64,000 bases of DNA from Mycobacterium dioxanotrophicus (GTDB taxonomy: Bacteria > Actinomycetota > Actinomycetes > Mycobacteriales > Mycobacteriaceae): NCBI RefSeq assembly GCF_002157835.1, contig NZ_CP020809.1, positions 2,604,001-2,668,000 on the forward strand. The letters run 5' to 3'. The notes under the pieces are model-generated. The model was not told where the DNA came from. It did no database searches and saw nothing but the letters and a program-made list of their open reading frames with translations. This document shows positions 33,752-45,438 of this stretch, piece after piece. Position 1 is the stretch's first letter, and the number at the start of each line of letters is the position of its first letter. The position numbers were made by a program, and so were the translations under genes.

Positions 33752-35254
33752 ATGAACCCAAACACAACCAATGTCTCAGGTGTGCCGGTGGAAAGCGGTT
33801 CCACTTCACACACTGCCGGATTGAGCGGATCAATGGGCACGTTCCGCCTCTTCGCCCTGGTGATGGCATTCGTCTCACCGTTGGTGACGGTCGCGGGATG
33901 GCTCGTCATCCTGATCGCGTACGGAGGTCCTGCCGCTCCGGCGATGATGCTCATGGCCGCCGTGCTGATCACGATCTTCTCGCTCGGCTTCGTGGCGATG
34001 GGGCACCATATGCCCAATCCTGGTGCCTTCTACTCCTATGTCGCGGCGGGTCTCGGGCGCGTGATGGGACTCGGCGCGGGGTTCGTCGCGATCGCGGTCT
34101 ACATCTTTCTCGGACTGTCGTCGTTCATCTTCTTCGGCGTGGCCGCCGCGCACTTCGTCTCAAGTGAACTGCACGGCCCCAGTATCAGCTGGTACTGGTA
34201 CACGCTGATGCTGTTGGTCGTTGTGAGCGTCTTCGGTTACCTGCATGTCGAGGTGTCGGCCAAGGTTCTGCTGGTCGCGATGGCGCTGGAAGTGGTGGTC
34301 GTTCTCATCTTCGATCTGGCGATCTTTGGGGGCGGCAGGGTATCCGAGACGGGAGGCGTATCTCTCCAACCGTTCTCGTCGAGTTCGCTCGCGGGTGCAT
34401 CGTGGGGCCTGGGGCTGCTGTTCGCAATCTTGTTCTTCAACGGCTTCGAGGGGACGGCGGCCTTTCGTGAGGAGGTGAGGAATCCCGCCCGCACCATCGG
34501 GCGGGCGACATTGTTGGTGGTCGGCTTCGTCGGAGTCTTTTACTCCGTCGCCTCGTGGGGCATCGTCTCGTACTTCGGGGCGGACAAGGCTGAGGAACTG
34601 GCCAATTCAGATCCGGTCAGCATGTTCACGACTGCACTGGGTGCGTCGGTCGGTACATGGTTGGTAGACGTCGCCAACGTCCTTCTCTTGACGTCGATCT
34701 TCGCGGCGACGGTCTCGATCTACAGCATCCTGGCGCGCTACATTTACTCCCTCGGCGTCGACCGAGTCCTCCCGAGACAGCTGGGTGCCGTCCATCCGAA
34801 ACACCACTCACCGCACAATGCGTCCTTCGCCGCGGGAGTGCTGTTTCTGATCGCGCTGCTGCCTTTCGTCGTAACGGGTTCGGACCCGTCGCTCGTCTAC
34901 GGTCAGATGGGTGGCACCGGTGGCTACGGATACCTCATCTTGTTCGCTCTTGTCAGCCTTGCCGTCCTCGCCTACTTCAGACGTGAGCGGGGAGCACATT
35001 CGGTCAATCCGTGGGTGTCTGTCGTGGCTCCGGCGGTATCTCTGGTGGCAATGAGTGTTCTGCTGGTCCTGGGAATCATGAACTTCTCGACGCTCACTGG
35101 TGGCTCCGGCGTCTACGCGGTGGTCTTGCAGGCTGCGGTGTGGGGTAGTGGCCTCGTGGGCGTCGCGCTCGGTCTCTTCTATCGAGCGAAGCGACCCGAC
35201 ATCTTTATCCGGATCGGCCGTAGGGTTGTCACGGAAACGCCTCTCTCGCATTGA
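33752..35254 (+). CDS. APC-superfamily amino acid/amine permease
   Basis: 500 residues with about twelve helices. APC-family features: ALVMAFVSPLVTVAGWLVILIAYGGPAAP in helix 1, PNPGAFYSYVAAGLGRVMGLGAGF, and FNGFEGTAAFREEVRNPARTIGRAT at the helix 6-loop region, which is typical of amino acid or polyamine permeases. It ends the SDR-otnK-otnC-permease operon and is the likely importer of the pathway substrate. It sits 87 bases after otnC, so a separate promoter is possible. Confidence 0.9.
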   Translation: MNPNTTNVSGVPVESGSTSHTAGLSGSMGTFRLFALVMAFVSPLVTVAGWLVILIAYGGPAAPAMMLMAAVLITIFSLGFVAMGHHMPNPGAFYSYVAAGLGRVMGLGAGFVAIAVYIFLGLSSFIFFGVAAAHFVSSELHGPSISWYWYTLMLLVVVSVFGYLHVEVSAKVLLVAMALEVVVVLIFDLAIFGGGRVSETGGVSLQPFSSSSLAGASWGLGLLFAILFFNGFEGTAAFREEVRNPARTIGRATLLVVGFVGVFYSVASWGIVSYFGADKAEELANSDPVSMFTTALGASVGTWLVDVANVLLLTSIFAATVSIYSILARYIYSLGVDRVLPRQLGAVHPKHHSPHNASFAAGVLFLIALLPFVVTGSDPSLVYGQMGGTGGYGYLILFALVSLAVLAYFRRERGAHSVNPWVSVVAPAVSLVAMSVLLVLGIMNFSTLTGGSGVYAVVLQAAVWGSGLVGVALGLFYRAKRPDIFIRIGRRVVTETPLSH

Positions 35255-35298
35255 CTTTGGTGCCCTGCGCCTGGACGTCACCGGCGGCCCGCGGCGAG

Positions 35299-35451
35299 GT
35301 ATCACCGCATCGTGACTGGTCGGCTATCGCGGACGTGCTGACGGCGATGGGTCTGCTTCGGGTCGTCAGAGGTCAGTCGTTGGACGCCAAGCATGTTCGA
35401 GACGTCATCGATACCCTGATCTTGCCGGCGGTGCGCGCGATCTGTTTGTGA
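35299..35451 (+). pseudogene. possible remnant of a TetR-family regulator C-terminus
   Basis: The frame reads HRDWSAIADVLTAMGLLRVV, then VRGQSLDAKHVRDVIDTLIL and PAVRA up to the TGA at 35449-35451. This resembles the C-terminal helices of TetR regulators, but no helix-turn-helix or start region is present. It directly follows the catabolic cluster's permease. A deletion or insertion that removed the front of an older regulator is the likely cause. Chance resemblance is possible. Confidence 0.35.
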
Positions 35452-35500
35452 GGCAGATGCCCCATGCGTGGAGTCGGGTTGACCGCCGAAGCTGCTGGTC

Positions 35501-36247
35501 ATGGCTCAAAGACGCACACTGGTCCGATCAGACCCCGAAACCGCCGCCGCCCACCTTCGCCTTCCATCCGGCCGCGATGAACGGGTCGCCGGTTTCGGCG
35601 TGATGGGCCTGCCGTTCGCCAGCGGGCATTACCTGGCGTTCCGCGATTTCCCGGTAAGCTCGTTTGCGCCGAGCTACCGGTCGGTGTGGCACCGTGACCC
35701 GGACGGCGTGTGGACGTTCTACGCCACGACGCCGGGCCCGCAGAGCTGCTCGCGATATTTCAGCTCCGCCACGCCGATCGCCCCGGTTCAATGCGACATC
35801 AGGTCGTCCTGGGTCACGCCGTGGTCGCTTCACATTTCGATTGCCGGGCAGCTGGATTGGTGGGTGGACATCCAGAGCACGACGGCGACCCGGCTGGCTA
35901 CCGCAATCGGCTCCGCGCTGCCGGCCTCGGCGTGGCGCAGTACGGCGACGCAGGCGGCGATGAGTCGAGCCGTCGGCCCACTGCTCGGTACGGGCCGAGT
36001 ACAGCTCGCCGGAACGCTACCCAACGGTCAGTGGTACCGGATTGCACCCAAAAAGGTGTGGACCGTGCGCAATTCGAGAGCCACATGGAACGGTAGGGAG
36101 CTCGGCGCGCCGAGGTCTTTGACCGAGCAAGCCTGCCTCGGAGACTTCCGACTGCCGCAGCGGGGCATCTGTGTCGTCGGCCATGGCTGCTTCGAGACGT
36201 TCGACGTCGGCAGGCACCGGTGTGACGGACTCGAGCTGTCCCGCTGA
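35501..36247 (+). CDS. hypothetical protein, 248 aa
   Basis: 248 residues from ATG 35501. No signal peptide or membrane helix is seen. Trp/Tyr-rich strands (GHYLAFRDFPVSSFAPSYRSVWHRDPDGVWTFYATT, PWSLHISIAGQLDWWVDI) suggest a beta-barrel ligand-binding fold, and the last part ends GICVVGHGCFETFD. I do not recognise the family. It lies 31 bases upstream of the HD-GYP/LuxR gene on the same strand and may be co-transcribed. Function unknown. Confidence 0.7.
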   Translation: MAQRRTLVRSDPETAAAHLRLPSGRDERVAGFGVMGLPFASGHYLAFRDFPVSSFAPSYRSVWHRDPDGVWTFYATTPGPQSCSRYFSSATPIAPVQCDIRSSWVTPWSLHISIAGQLDWWVDIQSTTATRLATAIGSALPASAWRSTATQAAMSRAVGPLLGTGRVQLAGTLPNGQWYRIAPKKVWTVRNSRATWNGRELGAPRSLTEQACLGDFRLPQRGICVVGHGCFETFDVGRHRCDGLELSR

Positions 36248-36278
36248 CCCGGACGGCGCCAGAGCGCACAATCAGCAC

Positions 36279-37844
36279 GTGACTGCCGATTGCCCGGATG
36301 AGCTACCGACACGTGCGGAGGTTCTCGCGGCCTTGTCGGTGGCCATCGACCTGGGCCTCGGCCAACCGACCGAACACATGTTGCGGTCGGCGGTGATCGC
36401 CACCCGGCTCGCCGACCGGCTCGGTCTGCCGCCGTTGCAGCGCGACTGCGTCTACTACGCGACGCTGATCATGTGGATCGGATGCCACGCGGACTCGCAC
36501 GAATACGCCCGGTGGTTCGGCGACGACATCGCGGTACGCCGCAGCGCCTATCTCATCGACTGGTCGGGTCTGCCGTATCAGCGTTTCCTGCTCAGCAACG
36601 TCGGCCAGGGGACGTCGCTGTTGCAGCGGCTCAAGACCATCTCGACGCTGTATCTCGATGCCCGGGGCCATATCTCGCAGCTCATCCACTCGCACTGCAC
36701 ATCGGCTGCACTGCTGGCCGAGCGGATCGGATTGGCGCCGGAGGTGCAGACGGCGCTGCGGTACACCTTCGAACGATTCGACGGCGGTGGCCTACCCGGC
36801 GGGGTGTCGGGCGAGGCGATTCCGATCGAGATGCGGGTCGCGCAACTGGCCGACATGGTCGAGGTGCACGACCGCGAATATGGCACCGGCGGCGCGGTGG
36901 CGATGGCGCGCAGCCGCCGCGGTGGGCAGTTCGACCCGGCGGTGGTCGACGCGTTCGTTGCCGATGCGGACACGCTGCTGGCCATCCCCACCCACGGCGA
37001 CGTCTGGGCAATGGCTCTGCACCAGGCTCCTGATCGGAACGCCCGGCTCGACGAGGCCGCACTCGACGAGCTACTGACCGCGCTCGGCGACTTTGTCGAC
37101 CTGAAATGCCCTTTCACCCTTGGCCATTCGCGTGCCACCGGGCAACTGGCGATGGATGCCGCCACGACCGTGGGACTCGACGCCGCAGAGGTCACGCTCA
37201 CCCGCCGAGCGGCGCACATTCACGACATCGGCCGAATCGGGGTGTCCAATCAAATCTGGTCCAAGACAAGCACTTTGACGCTCGCCGAGTTCGAACGGGT
37301 ACGTCTGCACCCATACCTCACCGAGCGGATCCTGCACCGCATCCCGGGCCTGCAGCGCGTAGCCTCCGTGGCCGCCAACCATCACGAATATCTCAACGGC
37401 CGCGGCTACCCGCGCGGACTGACCGCGCGGCAACTGACCATGCCCGACCGGCTGGTTGCCGCCGCGGTGGCGTATCAGTCGGCCGTCGAGCCCAGGCCGT
37501 ATCGCGAGCCGCTGTCGGCGCAGGGCGCGGCGCGCAGGCTGCACACGCGGGTGCGCGACGGCGAACTCGACCAGGTCGCCGTCGACGCGGTCCTGCACGC
37601 CGCCGGGCATCGCGGCCGACGCGCCGCGCTACGTCCCGGCGGCCTGACCGCGCGCGAAGTCGACGTGCTGCGGCTGGTCGCCCAAGGAGCGAGCAACAAG
37701 GAGATCGCGGCAAAACTGGTGATCAGCGAGAAGACGGCACGCAATCACGTCGAACGCACCTATGCCAAGATCGGCGTCTCGAACCGGATCGGCGCCAGCT
37801 TGTACGCGCTGGAGCGCGGGCTGGTCGGCGGGCTCGAAAGTTGA
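36279..37844 (+). CDS. tandem HD / HD-GYP phosphodiesterase with LuxR DNA-binding domain
   Basis: 521 residues from GTG 36279, six bases after a CACAAT box (likely leaderless). The first HD-like module (about 30-215) is degenerate: the HD pair is missing (LIMWIGCHADSHEYARWFGDD) and its GYP-like loop reads FERFDGGGLPGG. The second module (about 280-415) is intact, with HDIGRIGV at 315-322 and HHEYLNGRGYPRG at 368-380. A LuxR helix-turn-helix follows (LTAREVDVLRLVAQGASNKEIAAKL, 456-480). It may be a cyclic-dinucleotide- or nucleotide-sensing transcription factor. It ends before MddA. Confidence 0.85.
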   Translation: MTADCPDELPTRAEVLAALSVAIDLGLGQPTEHMLRSAVIATRLADRLGLPPLQRDCVYYATLIMWIGCHADSHEYARWFGDDIAVRRSAYLIDWSGLPYQRFLLSNVGQGTSLLQRLKTISTLYLDARGHISQLIHSHCTSAALLAERIGLAPEVQTALRYTFERFDGGGLPGGVSGEAIPIEMRVAQLADMVEVHDREYGTGGAVAMARSRRGGQFDPAVVDAFVADADTLLAIPTHGDVWAMALHQAPDRNARLDEAALDELLTALGDFVDLKCPFTLGHSRATGQLAMDAATTVGLDAAEVTLTRRAAHIHDIGRIGVSNQIWSKTSTLTLAEFERVRLHPYLTERILHRIPGLQRVASVAANHHEYLNGRGYPRGLTARQLTMPDRLVAAAVAYQSAVEPRPYREPLSAQGAARRLHTRVRDGELDQVAVDAVLHAAGHRGRRAALRPGGLTAREVDVLRLVAQGASNKEIAAKLVISEKTARNHVERTYAKIGVSNRIGASLYALERGLVGGLES

Positions 37845-37892
37845 GGCAATTGCCCCATTCGCCGCTGAGCTGCCCGGGCCACCCTTGTGGTC

Positions 37893-38690
37893 ATGAACCG
37901 TTATTTCGCAATCTCTTACGGCGCGATGAGCTACGCACTGTTCCTGGCCGTGTTCGTCTACGCAATCGGCTTCGTGGGCGGCTTGACCCCACGCAGCGTC
38001 GATGACGCCGTCGTAGCGCCAGTGGGCGTCGCGGTCGTCGTTGATGTGCTTCTGATGACGCTGTTCGCCGCCCAGCACAGCGTGATGGCACGCCCGGGAT
38101 TCAAAAGGTGGTGGACCCGTTACGTACCCACGGCGGTCGAACGCAGCACCTACGTGCTCTGTGCCAGCTCGGTGCTGGCGCTGCTGATGTGGCAGTGGCG
38201 GTCGATACCCGCCGTGGTGTGGGACATCGACTGGCGGCCGGCCCGCATCGCGGCATGGGCGCTGTTCTGGCTGGGCTGGGCGATCGTGCTGGCATCCACA
38301 TTCATGATCAGCCATTTCGAGTTGTTCGGGCTGCGACAGGTTTTCAACGCTGCGCGACCACAGGCAGAAACCGGGTTCCGCACCACGCTGTTCTATCGCG
38401 TCGTCCGGCATCCGCTGAACCTGGGCTTCATCGTCGCGTTCTGGGCGGCGCCCACGATGACGGCGGCGCATCTGCTCTTCGCAATCGTCACGACCGGCTG
38501 GATTCTGCTGGCGATACAGCTCGAGGAACGCGACCTGCTGGCAGTGCTGGGCGCGCGCTACGCCGCATACCGCGAGACGGTGCCCATGCTGGTGCCCCGG
38601 TTCCCCGGCAGGCGGCCTGCCGAAAGGATCAGTCCTCCAGCTGCACAACGGTTCTCGTGTCTACATTCGGCGCGATCAGTTCGTCGATGA
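37893..38690 (+). CDS. mddA: methanethiol S-methyltransferase MddA
   Basis: 265 residues from ATG 37893, with GTG 37887 as the alternative. An integral-membrane methyltransferase of the NnrU/isoprenylcysteine-methyltransferase fold: YGAMSYALFLAVFVYAIGFVGG at the start, FAAQHSVMARPGFKRWWTR, and the SAM-site segment FYRVVRHPLNLGFIVAFWAAP with EERDL. MddA converts methanethiol to dimethyl sulfide using SAM. M. tuberculosis has a characterised homologue (recalled). The last 21 or so codons run 62 bases into the convergent Dabb gene, giving an atypical Arg/Ser-rich tail. Confidence 0.85.
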   Translation: MNRYFAISYGAMSYALFLAVFVYAIGFVGGLTPRSVDDAVVAPVGVAVVVDVLLMTLFAAQHSVMARPGFKRWWTRYVPTAVERSTYVLCASSVLALLMWQWRSIPAVVWDIDWRPARIAAWALFWLGWAIVLASTFMISHFELFGLRQVFNAARPQAETGFRTTLFYRVVRHPLNLGFIVAFWAAPTMTAAHLLFAIVTTGWILLAIQLEERDLLAVLGARYAAYRETVPMLVPRFPGRRPAERISPPAAQRFSCLHSARSVRR

Positions 38691-38919
38691 TGCGCCGGTG
38701 TTCCGGATGATCCCGGTATGCGATGAAGTGATCGCGACTGTCGAAGGTGCCGACGACCGCGAAATCGTAGCTGCCGGGGGAGAGGCCGATATCCGCCCCG
38801 CACACGTAGCGTTGCACTCCCGCGAGGCTGGGGATCAACCCGTTGAGTGCATCGGCAACCGGTTGATCATCGAACTGATCCGCCTGCCATTTGAACGTCA
38901 CGATATGGGTGAACGACAT
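38629..38919 (-). CDS. Dabb (stress-responsive A/B barrel) domain protein
   Basis: 96 residues from ATG 38919 with AAGGAG ahead; the longer frame to 39210 is unsupported. Dimeric alpha/beta-barrel: MSFTHIVTFKW is the typical first strand and YRDHPEHRRI the typical helix. Members are small enzymes or heme/ligand binders, and this one cannot be specified. It overlaps mddA on the other strand by 62 bases. It is divergent from the DUF6986 gene. Confidence 0.87.
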   Translation of the reverse strand: MSFTHIVTFKWQADQFDDQPVADALNGLIPSLAGVQRYVCGADIGLSPGSYDFAVVGTFDSRDHFIAYRDHPEHRRIIDELIAPNVDTRTVVQLED

Positions 38920-39073
38920 CGGTCTCTTGCTCCTTTGCTGTCGAGCTATCGGACAGAGGTACAGTATCGCCCGCCTGCCTGCCGTCTCGATCGGCGTACT
39001 GCGCGTGTGACCGGCCGGTGGTGGGCGAAGATGCGGCGTTTCCCCTGTCGAGAGCGCGTCGACGCGCGACGAT

Positions 39074-40293
39074 ATGACGGTGCCAGCACAACACCGCCCA
39101 CGGATTGACCAGGACACCCTGTCCCGCGTCGACGCGCTGCTCACCACGGTCGACGCGGAGCTGGCGAGCCGGTTTCCCGGTGACCGCAGTGATATCCAGC
39201 CCGTGCACACCGTCTACCTGAGCGCATCGGATGCCTCACCGGACACCCCACGCCAGTGGGGGACGGCCGCGCTCGACCTGATGGACCGTCATGCGACCGT
39301 GTTCGCCGAATTGGGCGACCCCGACGAACTGGCTCTGGTACGGCAGCGGCTCACCGACGCGCCGATCGTGGATCTGAGGCTGGACTTCGAGGACGGGTAC
39401 GGTCGCCGCCCCGACGACATCGAGGACGCCGACGCGGTGCGGGCCGGTCAGACGCTGCACGCGCTCGGCCTCGACAGCGTGGGAATCCGGATCAAGGGGC
39501 TGACTGTCGCCGAGCGGCCGCGCTCTGTGCGGACCTTGGAGCGTGTCCTCGACGGCGGCATGCCGGACGGGTTTGTGTTCACGATTCCCAAACTTCGTGC
39601 TGCAGAGCAGGTTACCGCGGCGGTATGGCTGTGTGAGGCCCTGGAATCAGCCCATGGCCTGCCGGAGCGCACGTTGCGCTTCGAGTTGCAGATCGAGAGC
39701 CCGCAGGCGGTACTCGGCCCCGACGGCACCGCCACCGTGGCCCAGGCGATCCAACGTGCCGACGGCCGCTGCACCGCACTGCATTACGGCACCTATGACT
39801 ACAGCGCGGCCTGTGGCATCGCACCCCAGCATCAGGCGCTCGACCATCCGGTGGCCGACCATGCCAAGGCCGTCATGCAGGTCGCGGCGGCGCAGACCGG
39901 TGTGTGGGTATGCGACGGATCCACCCAGGTCGCCCCCGTCGGCTCCGACGACCAAGTGGCGCACGCGATCCGGCGTCATCACCGGCTGGTCACGCGGTCG
40001 CTGGCACGGGGCTTCTACCAAGGCTGGGACATGTATCCCGGTCACCTGGTGACCCGCTGGCTCGCGACATTCTCGTTCTTCCGTGCCGCGATGACGGCGG
40101 CGGCACCGCGCTTGCAGGCTTATCTGGACCGTCGCGGCGGGACGATCGTCGACGAGCCGGCGACGGCCGAGGCGCTGGCAGCGGTGGTGCTGCGGGGACT
40201 GGACTGCGGCGCCTTCACCGCTGCCGACGTGGTGGCCCTCGCGCCCGGCGCAACCGTCGACGTGCTGCGAAAACTCAAGGATCGGAAGTTCGC

Positions 40294-40297
<4 letters not shown>
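39074..40297 (+). CDS. HpcH/HpaI aldolase-fold protein (DUF6986)
   Basis: 407 residues with the HpcH/HpaI aldolase/citrate-lyase beta-type TIM barrel. VDLRLDFEDGYGRRPDD carries the metal-binding acidic residues, and FTIPKLRAAEQV, FELQIESPQAVLG and LHYGTYDYSAACGI are family-like. The protein is probably a C-C lyase or a related enzyme, substrate unknown. It overlaps the GNAT gene (ATGA) and precedes the tyrosine catabolism genes, but no direct functional link is shown. Confidence 0.8.
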
Positions 40298-42190
<1,893 letters not shown>

Positions 42191-42191
<1 letters not shown>

Positions 42192-43513
42192 TGACCGACT
42201 ACCAGTCCGGCTTCGGCAACGCCTTCGAAAGTGAAGCACTACCCGGGGCGCTGCCGGTCGGCCGCAACTCGCCGCAGCGTTGCGCCTACGGCCTGTACGC
42301 CGAGCAGCTGAGTGGTTCACCGTTCACCGCGCCGCGCGCTCACAACGAGCGGTCCTGGCTGTATCGGATCCGGCCCAGTGTCGCCCACTCGGGCCGGTTC
42401 ACCGCCGTGGCCACCGGTCCCGGCAGCCCGACCGAAGGAGTCGCCCATTGGCGGTCCGCACCCGATGACGCCCCACCCGTGCCCATCGCCCAAATGCGTT
42501 GGAACGCACTACCGATACCCGACGAGACCACGACGTTCGTCACCGGCGTGCGGACGATCAGCACCGGCGGTGACGTCGGCACCCGCACGGGTTTCGCCTG
42601 CAGCGTCTACTGCATCACCTCCTCGATGGTGGACAGCAGCTTCTACAACGGCGATGCAGAGATGCTATTCGTCCTCGAAACGGGGAAGGTCCGGTTCTGG
42701 ACCGAATTCGGCATCATCGACGCCCAACCCGCCGAGATCGTCGTCATTCCGCGCGGTGTGAAGCTGCGCGTCGAGGTGCCCGACGGCCCGGCTCGGGGCT
42801 ATCTGTGCGAGAACTACGGCGGGTCATTCACCCTGCCGGAACGGGGTCCGATCGGTGCGAATTGCCTGGCCAATTCCCGCGATTTTCTGACCCCCGTTGC
42901 GGCCTACGAGGACCGCGACGTGCCGACGACCCTTTACGTCAAGTGGGGCGGCGCGCTGTGGCAGACCGAACTGGACCATAGCCCGCTCGATGTTGTTGCC
43001 TGGCATGGGAATTACGCGCCGTACAAGTACGACATGCGGCGGTTCTCGCCCGTCGGCCCGGTGCTGTTCGACCACGCCGACCCGTCCATCTTCACGGTCC
43101 TGACCTCGCTGAGCGAGACCCCGGGAACCGCCAACGTCGACTTCGTCTGTTTCCCGGAACGGTGGATGGTCGCCGAGGACACCTTCCGGCCGCCGTGGTA
43201 CCACATGAACGTCATGAGTGAGTTCATGGGACTCGTCCACGGTGTGTACGACGCCAAACCGGACGGCTTTGTGCCGGGCGGCTTCAGCCTGCACAACGGC
43301 ATGATGCCGCACGGGCCCGATGCCCAGGCCTTCGAAGCCGCCAGCACTGCCACGCTCAAGCCGGTGAAACAGGAGAACACACTGGCGTTCATGTTCGAAA
43401 CCCGCTTTCCGCAGAGGGTTACGCGCTACGCCGCCGACGTTGTCCAACGCCAGCTGGACTATTCGGACTGCTGGAGCGGTCTGACCAAGCGATTCGACCC
43501 CAGCCGGCCGTGA
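42191..43513 (+). CDS. hmgA: homogentisate 1,2-dioxygenase
   Basis: 440 residues starting at ATG 42191, one base overlapping the hppD stop (GTG 42188 is also possible). It cleaves the homogentisate ring to maleylacetoacetate using Fe(II). Recognisable blocks: [19 protein letters not shown] at the N-terminus, [17 protein letters not shown] with an iron-ligand His, and [14 protein letters not shown]. Length is normal. A maleylacetoacetate isomerase gene is not present between it and fahA. Confidence 0.96.
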
Positions 43514-44787
43514 CTCCGCCGAGAAGCTGGGTCCCCTCCGCGGGGCGCGACAGTGATTTCCCTTTGCAGAACCTGCCGTTCGGGGTGGTGAGCAGCAGTG
43601 GCGACGAACCTCACGGTGTGGTCCGCATCGGCGACGCGGTCCTCGACCTCCGCGCCCTCGCATCGTCGGGGCTGCTCACCGAGCCGGCCCGCGACGCCGC
43701 TCGCGCCGCGGCGGGCGGCGCACTCAACGACTTGTTCGCTCTCGGTGCTGCACCGCGAATCGCACTGCGCGAGGACCTTCACGTACTGCTCGTCGAAGGC
43801 GCTCCGGAGCAGCGTTCCGTCGCTGAATTCCTCACTCCGGTAACGGAAGTCGACGTCCTGCTGCCTGCCCGCATCGGGGATTACACGGACTTCTACGTCG
43901 GTATCCACCACGCACGCAACATCGGTGCGCTGTTCCGGCCCGACGCGCCGCTGCTGCCCAACTACAAGTGGATCCCGATCGCCTATCACGGCCGGGCATC
44001 CAGCGTCCGCGTCAGCGGCACCCCGGTCATCCGCCCGCACGGGCAGCTCAAGCTGTCAGAGACACCCGCGTTCGCTCCGACCCGTCGGTTGGATTTCGAA
44101 CTCGAATTGGGCGTGTGGATCGGAGCGGGCAATTGTCTGGGCGAGCCGGTGCTTCTCGATGAGGCCGAAACCCACGTCGCCGGTTACTGTCTGCTCAACG
44201 ACTGGTCGGCGCGCGACGTCCAAGCCTGGGAGTACCAGCCGCTGGGCCCGTTCCTGGCGAAGAGCTTCGGCACCACCGTCTCGCCGTGGGTGATCACCCC
44301 GGAAGCGTTGGCGCCGTTCCGGATTCCGATGAGCCGGCCCGTCGACGATCCGCCACCGCTGGCCTATCTCGACAGCCCGTCCCACCGTGACCACGGCGGT
44401 CTCGATGTCGACCTCGAGGTCCGCATCCGCACCGCACGCATGCGCGAGAGCGCAGATGCCCCGGCTGTGCTCGCGCGTTCATCGAGTCGGCACATGTATT
44501 GGGGCGTCGGACAAATGATCACCCACCACACCAGCAATGGATGCGACCTGCGGCCCGGCGACCTGTTCGGCAGCGGCACCCTGTCCGGCCCGCACTCCGG
44601 CTCCGAGGGCAGCTTGATGGAGCTCAGCCGCGGCGGCAAAGACCCGGTCACCCTGCCGAACGGCGAGACCCGCACCTTCCTCGAAGACGGTGACGAGATC
44701 ACGTTGACCGCACACGCCCGCCGCCCCGGCTTCGCCACCATCGGGTTCGGCGAGTGCGTCGGGATCGTGCAACCACCGATCGGCTGA
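43510..44787 (+). CDS. fahA: fumarylacetoacetase
   Basis: 425 residues from GTG 43510 (GTGA overlap with hmgA). Final step of tyrosine catabolism, hydrolysing fumarylacetoacetate to fumarate and acetoacetate. Landmarks: [13 protein letters not shown] (catalytic His and metal Asp), [26 protein letters not shown] (metal Glu), [20 protein letters not shown] and [30 protein letters not shown]. The N-terminus matches the SH3-like FAH domain. Confidence 0.96.
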   Translation: MTPPRSWVPSAGRDSDFPLQNLPFGVVSSSGDEPHGVVRIGDAVLDLRALASSGLLTEPARDAARAAAGGALNDLFALGAAPRIALREDLHVLLVEGAPEQRSVAEFLTPVTEVDVLLPARIGDYTDFYVGIHHARNIGALFRPDAPLLPNYKWIPIAYHGRASSVRVSGTPVIRPHGQLKLSETPAFAPTRRLDFELELGVWIGAGNCLGEPVLLDEAETHVAGYCLLNDWSARDVQAWEYQPLGPFLAKSFGTTVSPWVITPEALAPFRIPMSRPVDDPPPLAYLDSPSHRDHGGLDVDLEVRIRTARMRESADAPAVLARSSSRHMYWGVGQMITHHTSNGCDLRPGDLFGSGTLSGPHSGSEGSLMELSRGGKDPVTLPNGETRTFLEDGDEITLTAHARRPGFATIGFGECVGIVQPPIG

Positions 44788-44799
44788 GCGCGGCGAGGC

Positions 44800-45330
44800 T
44801 CAGACGCCGGCCACACCGTCGATACGTTCGCGGATCAGGTCGGCATGCCCACAGTGCCGGGCGTACTCGGCGATCATGTGGGTGTAGATCCAGCGCAGGC
44901 TCACCTCGCCGCCCATGAACGGGCTGGTGTCATCGAGCGCACGCCTCGCGCAGTTGGTGCGTGCACGGCTGATCTCGTCCTGCCAGATCTCGAATGCCGC
45001 GCGGTACGAGGACTCCGGCGATACGTCGAAACCGCCGTCGTGGCCCTCGGGGTGGTCTCGTGCGCCGAAGATCGGAGGCGCGTGCTCCGCGGTGAGCACC
45101 CGGCGAAACCAATTCCGTTCCACCTCCGCGGCGTGCTGTACCAAGCCCAAGAGGGTCAACGCTGACGGTGGCGCCGAGGCGACCCGCAATTGCTCGTCGT
45201 CGAGGCCTTCGCATTTGGCGGCCAACGTCGCGCGGTAGAAGTCCAGCCAACTCTCCAGCGTCGTGCGCTCATCAGCATTCAGTGGCGGCATGGGCCGCTG
45301 GATCGACGTCACGCTCACCGATGGTGCCAT
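44800..45330 (-). CDS. DinB-family (DUF664) protein
   Basis: 176 residues. Four-helix DinB/DUF664 fold: ADERTTLESWLDFYRATLAAKCEGLDDEQL, LLGLVQHAAEVERNWFRRVL (first His) and IYTHMIAEYARHCGHADLIRERIDG (the conserved HxxxEYARHxGH metal-site helix). Members are often mycothiol- or bacillithiol-dependent enzymes. Start is taken at ATG 45330, but ATG 45291 (MPPLNADERTT) fits the family start just as well. It is convergent with fahA. Confidence 0.85.
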   Translation of the reverse strand: MAPSVSVTSIQRPMPPLNADERTTLESWLDFYRATLAAKCEGLDDEQLRVASAPPSALTLLGLVQHAAEVERNWFRRVLTAEHAPPIFGARDHPEGHDGGFDVSPESSYRAAFEIWQDEISRARTNCARRALDDTSPFMGGEVSLRWIYTHMIAEYARHCGHADLIRERIDGVAGV

Positions 45331-45438
45331 GCCGTGCTGACGACGAGCGACTACGAACAGTTGAGGGTGCGCGTGCGGACCTCGAGCCGGAGGCTGGATT
45401 CGCAGGTGGGAAAGGTTCTTGTAGGAAGGCGGCCGATC

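Noticed and set aside
22719..35254. Catabolic cluster as a phage or transposon-borne island
   Set aside because: No integrase, transposase or flanking direct repeat was seen, and base composition looks like the neighbours by eye. Composition was not computed.
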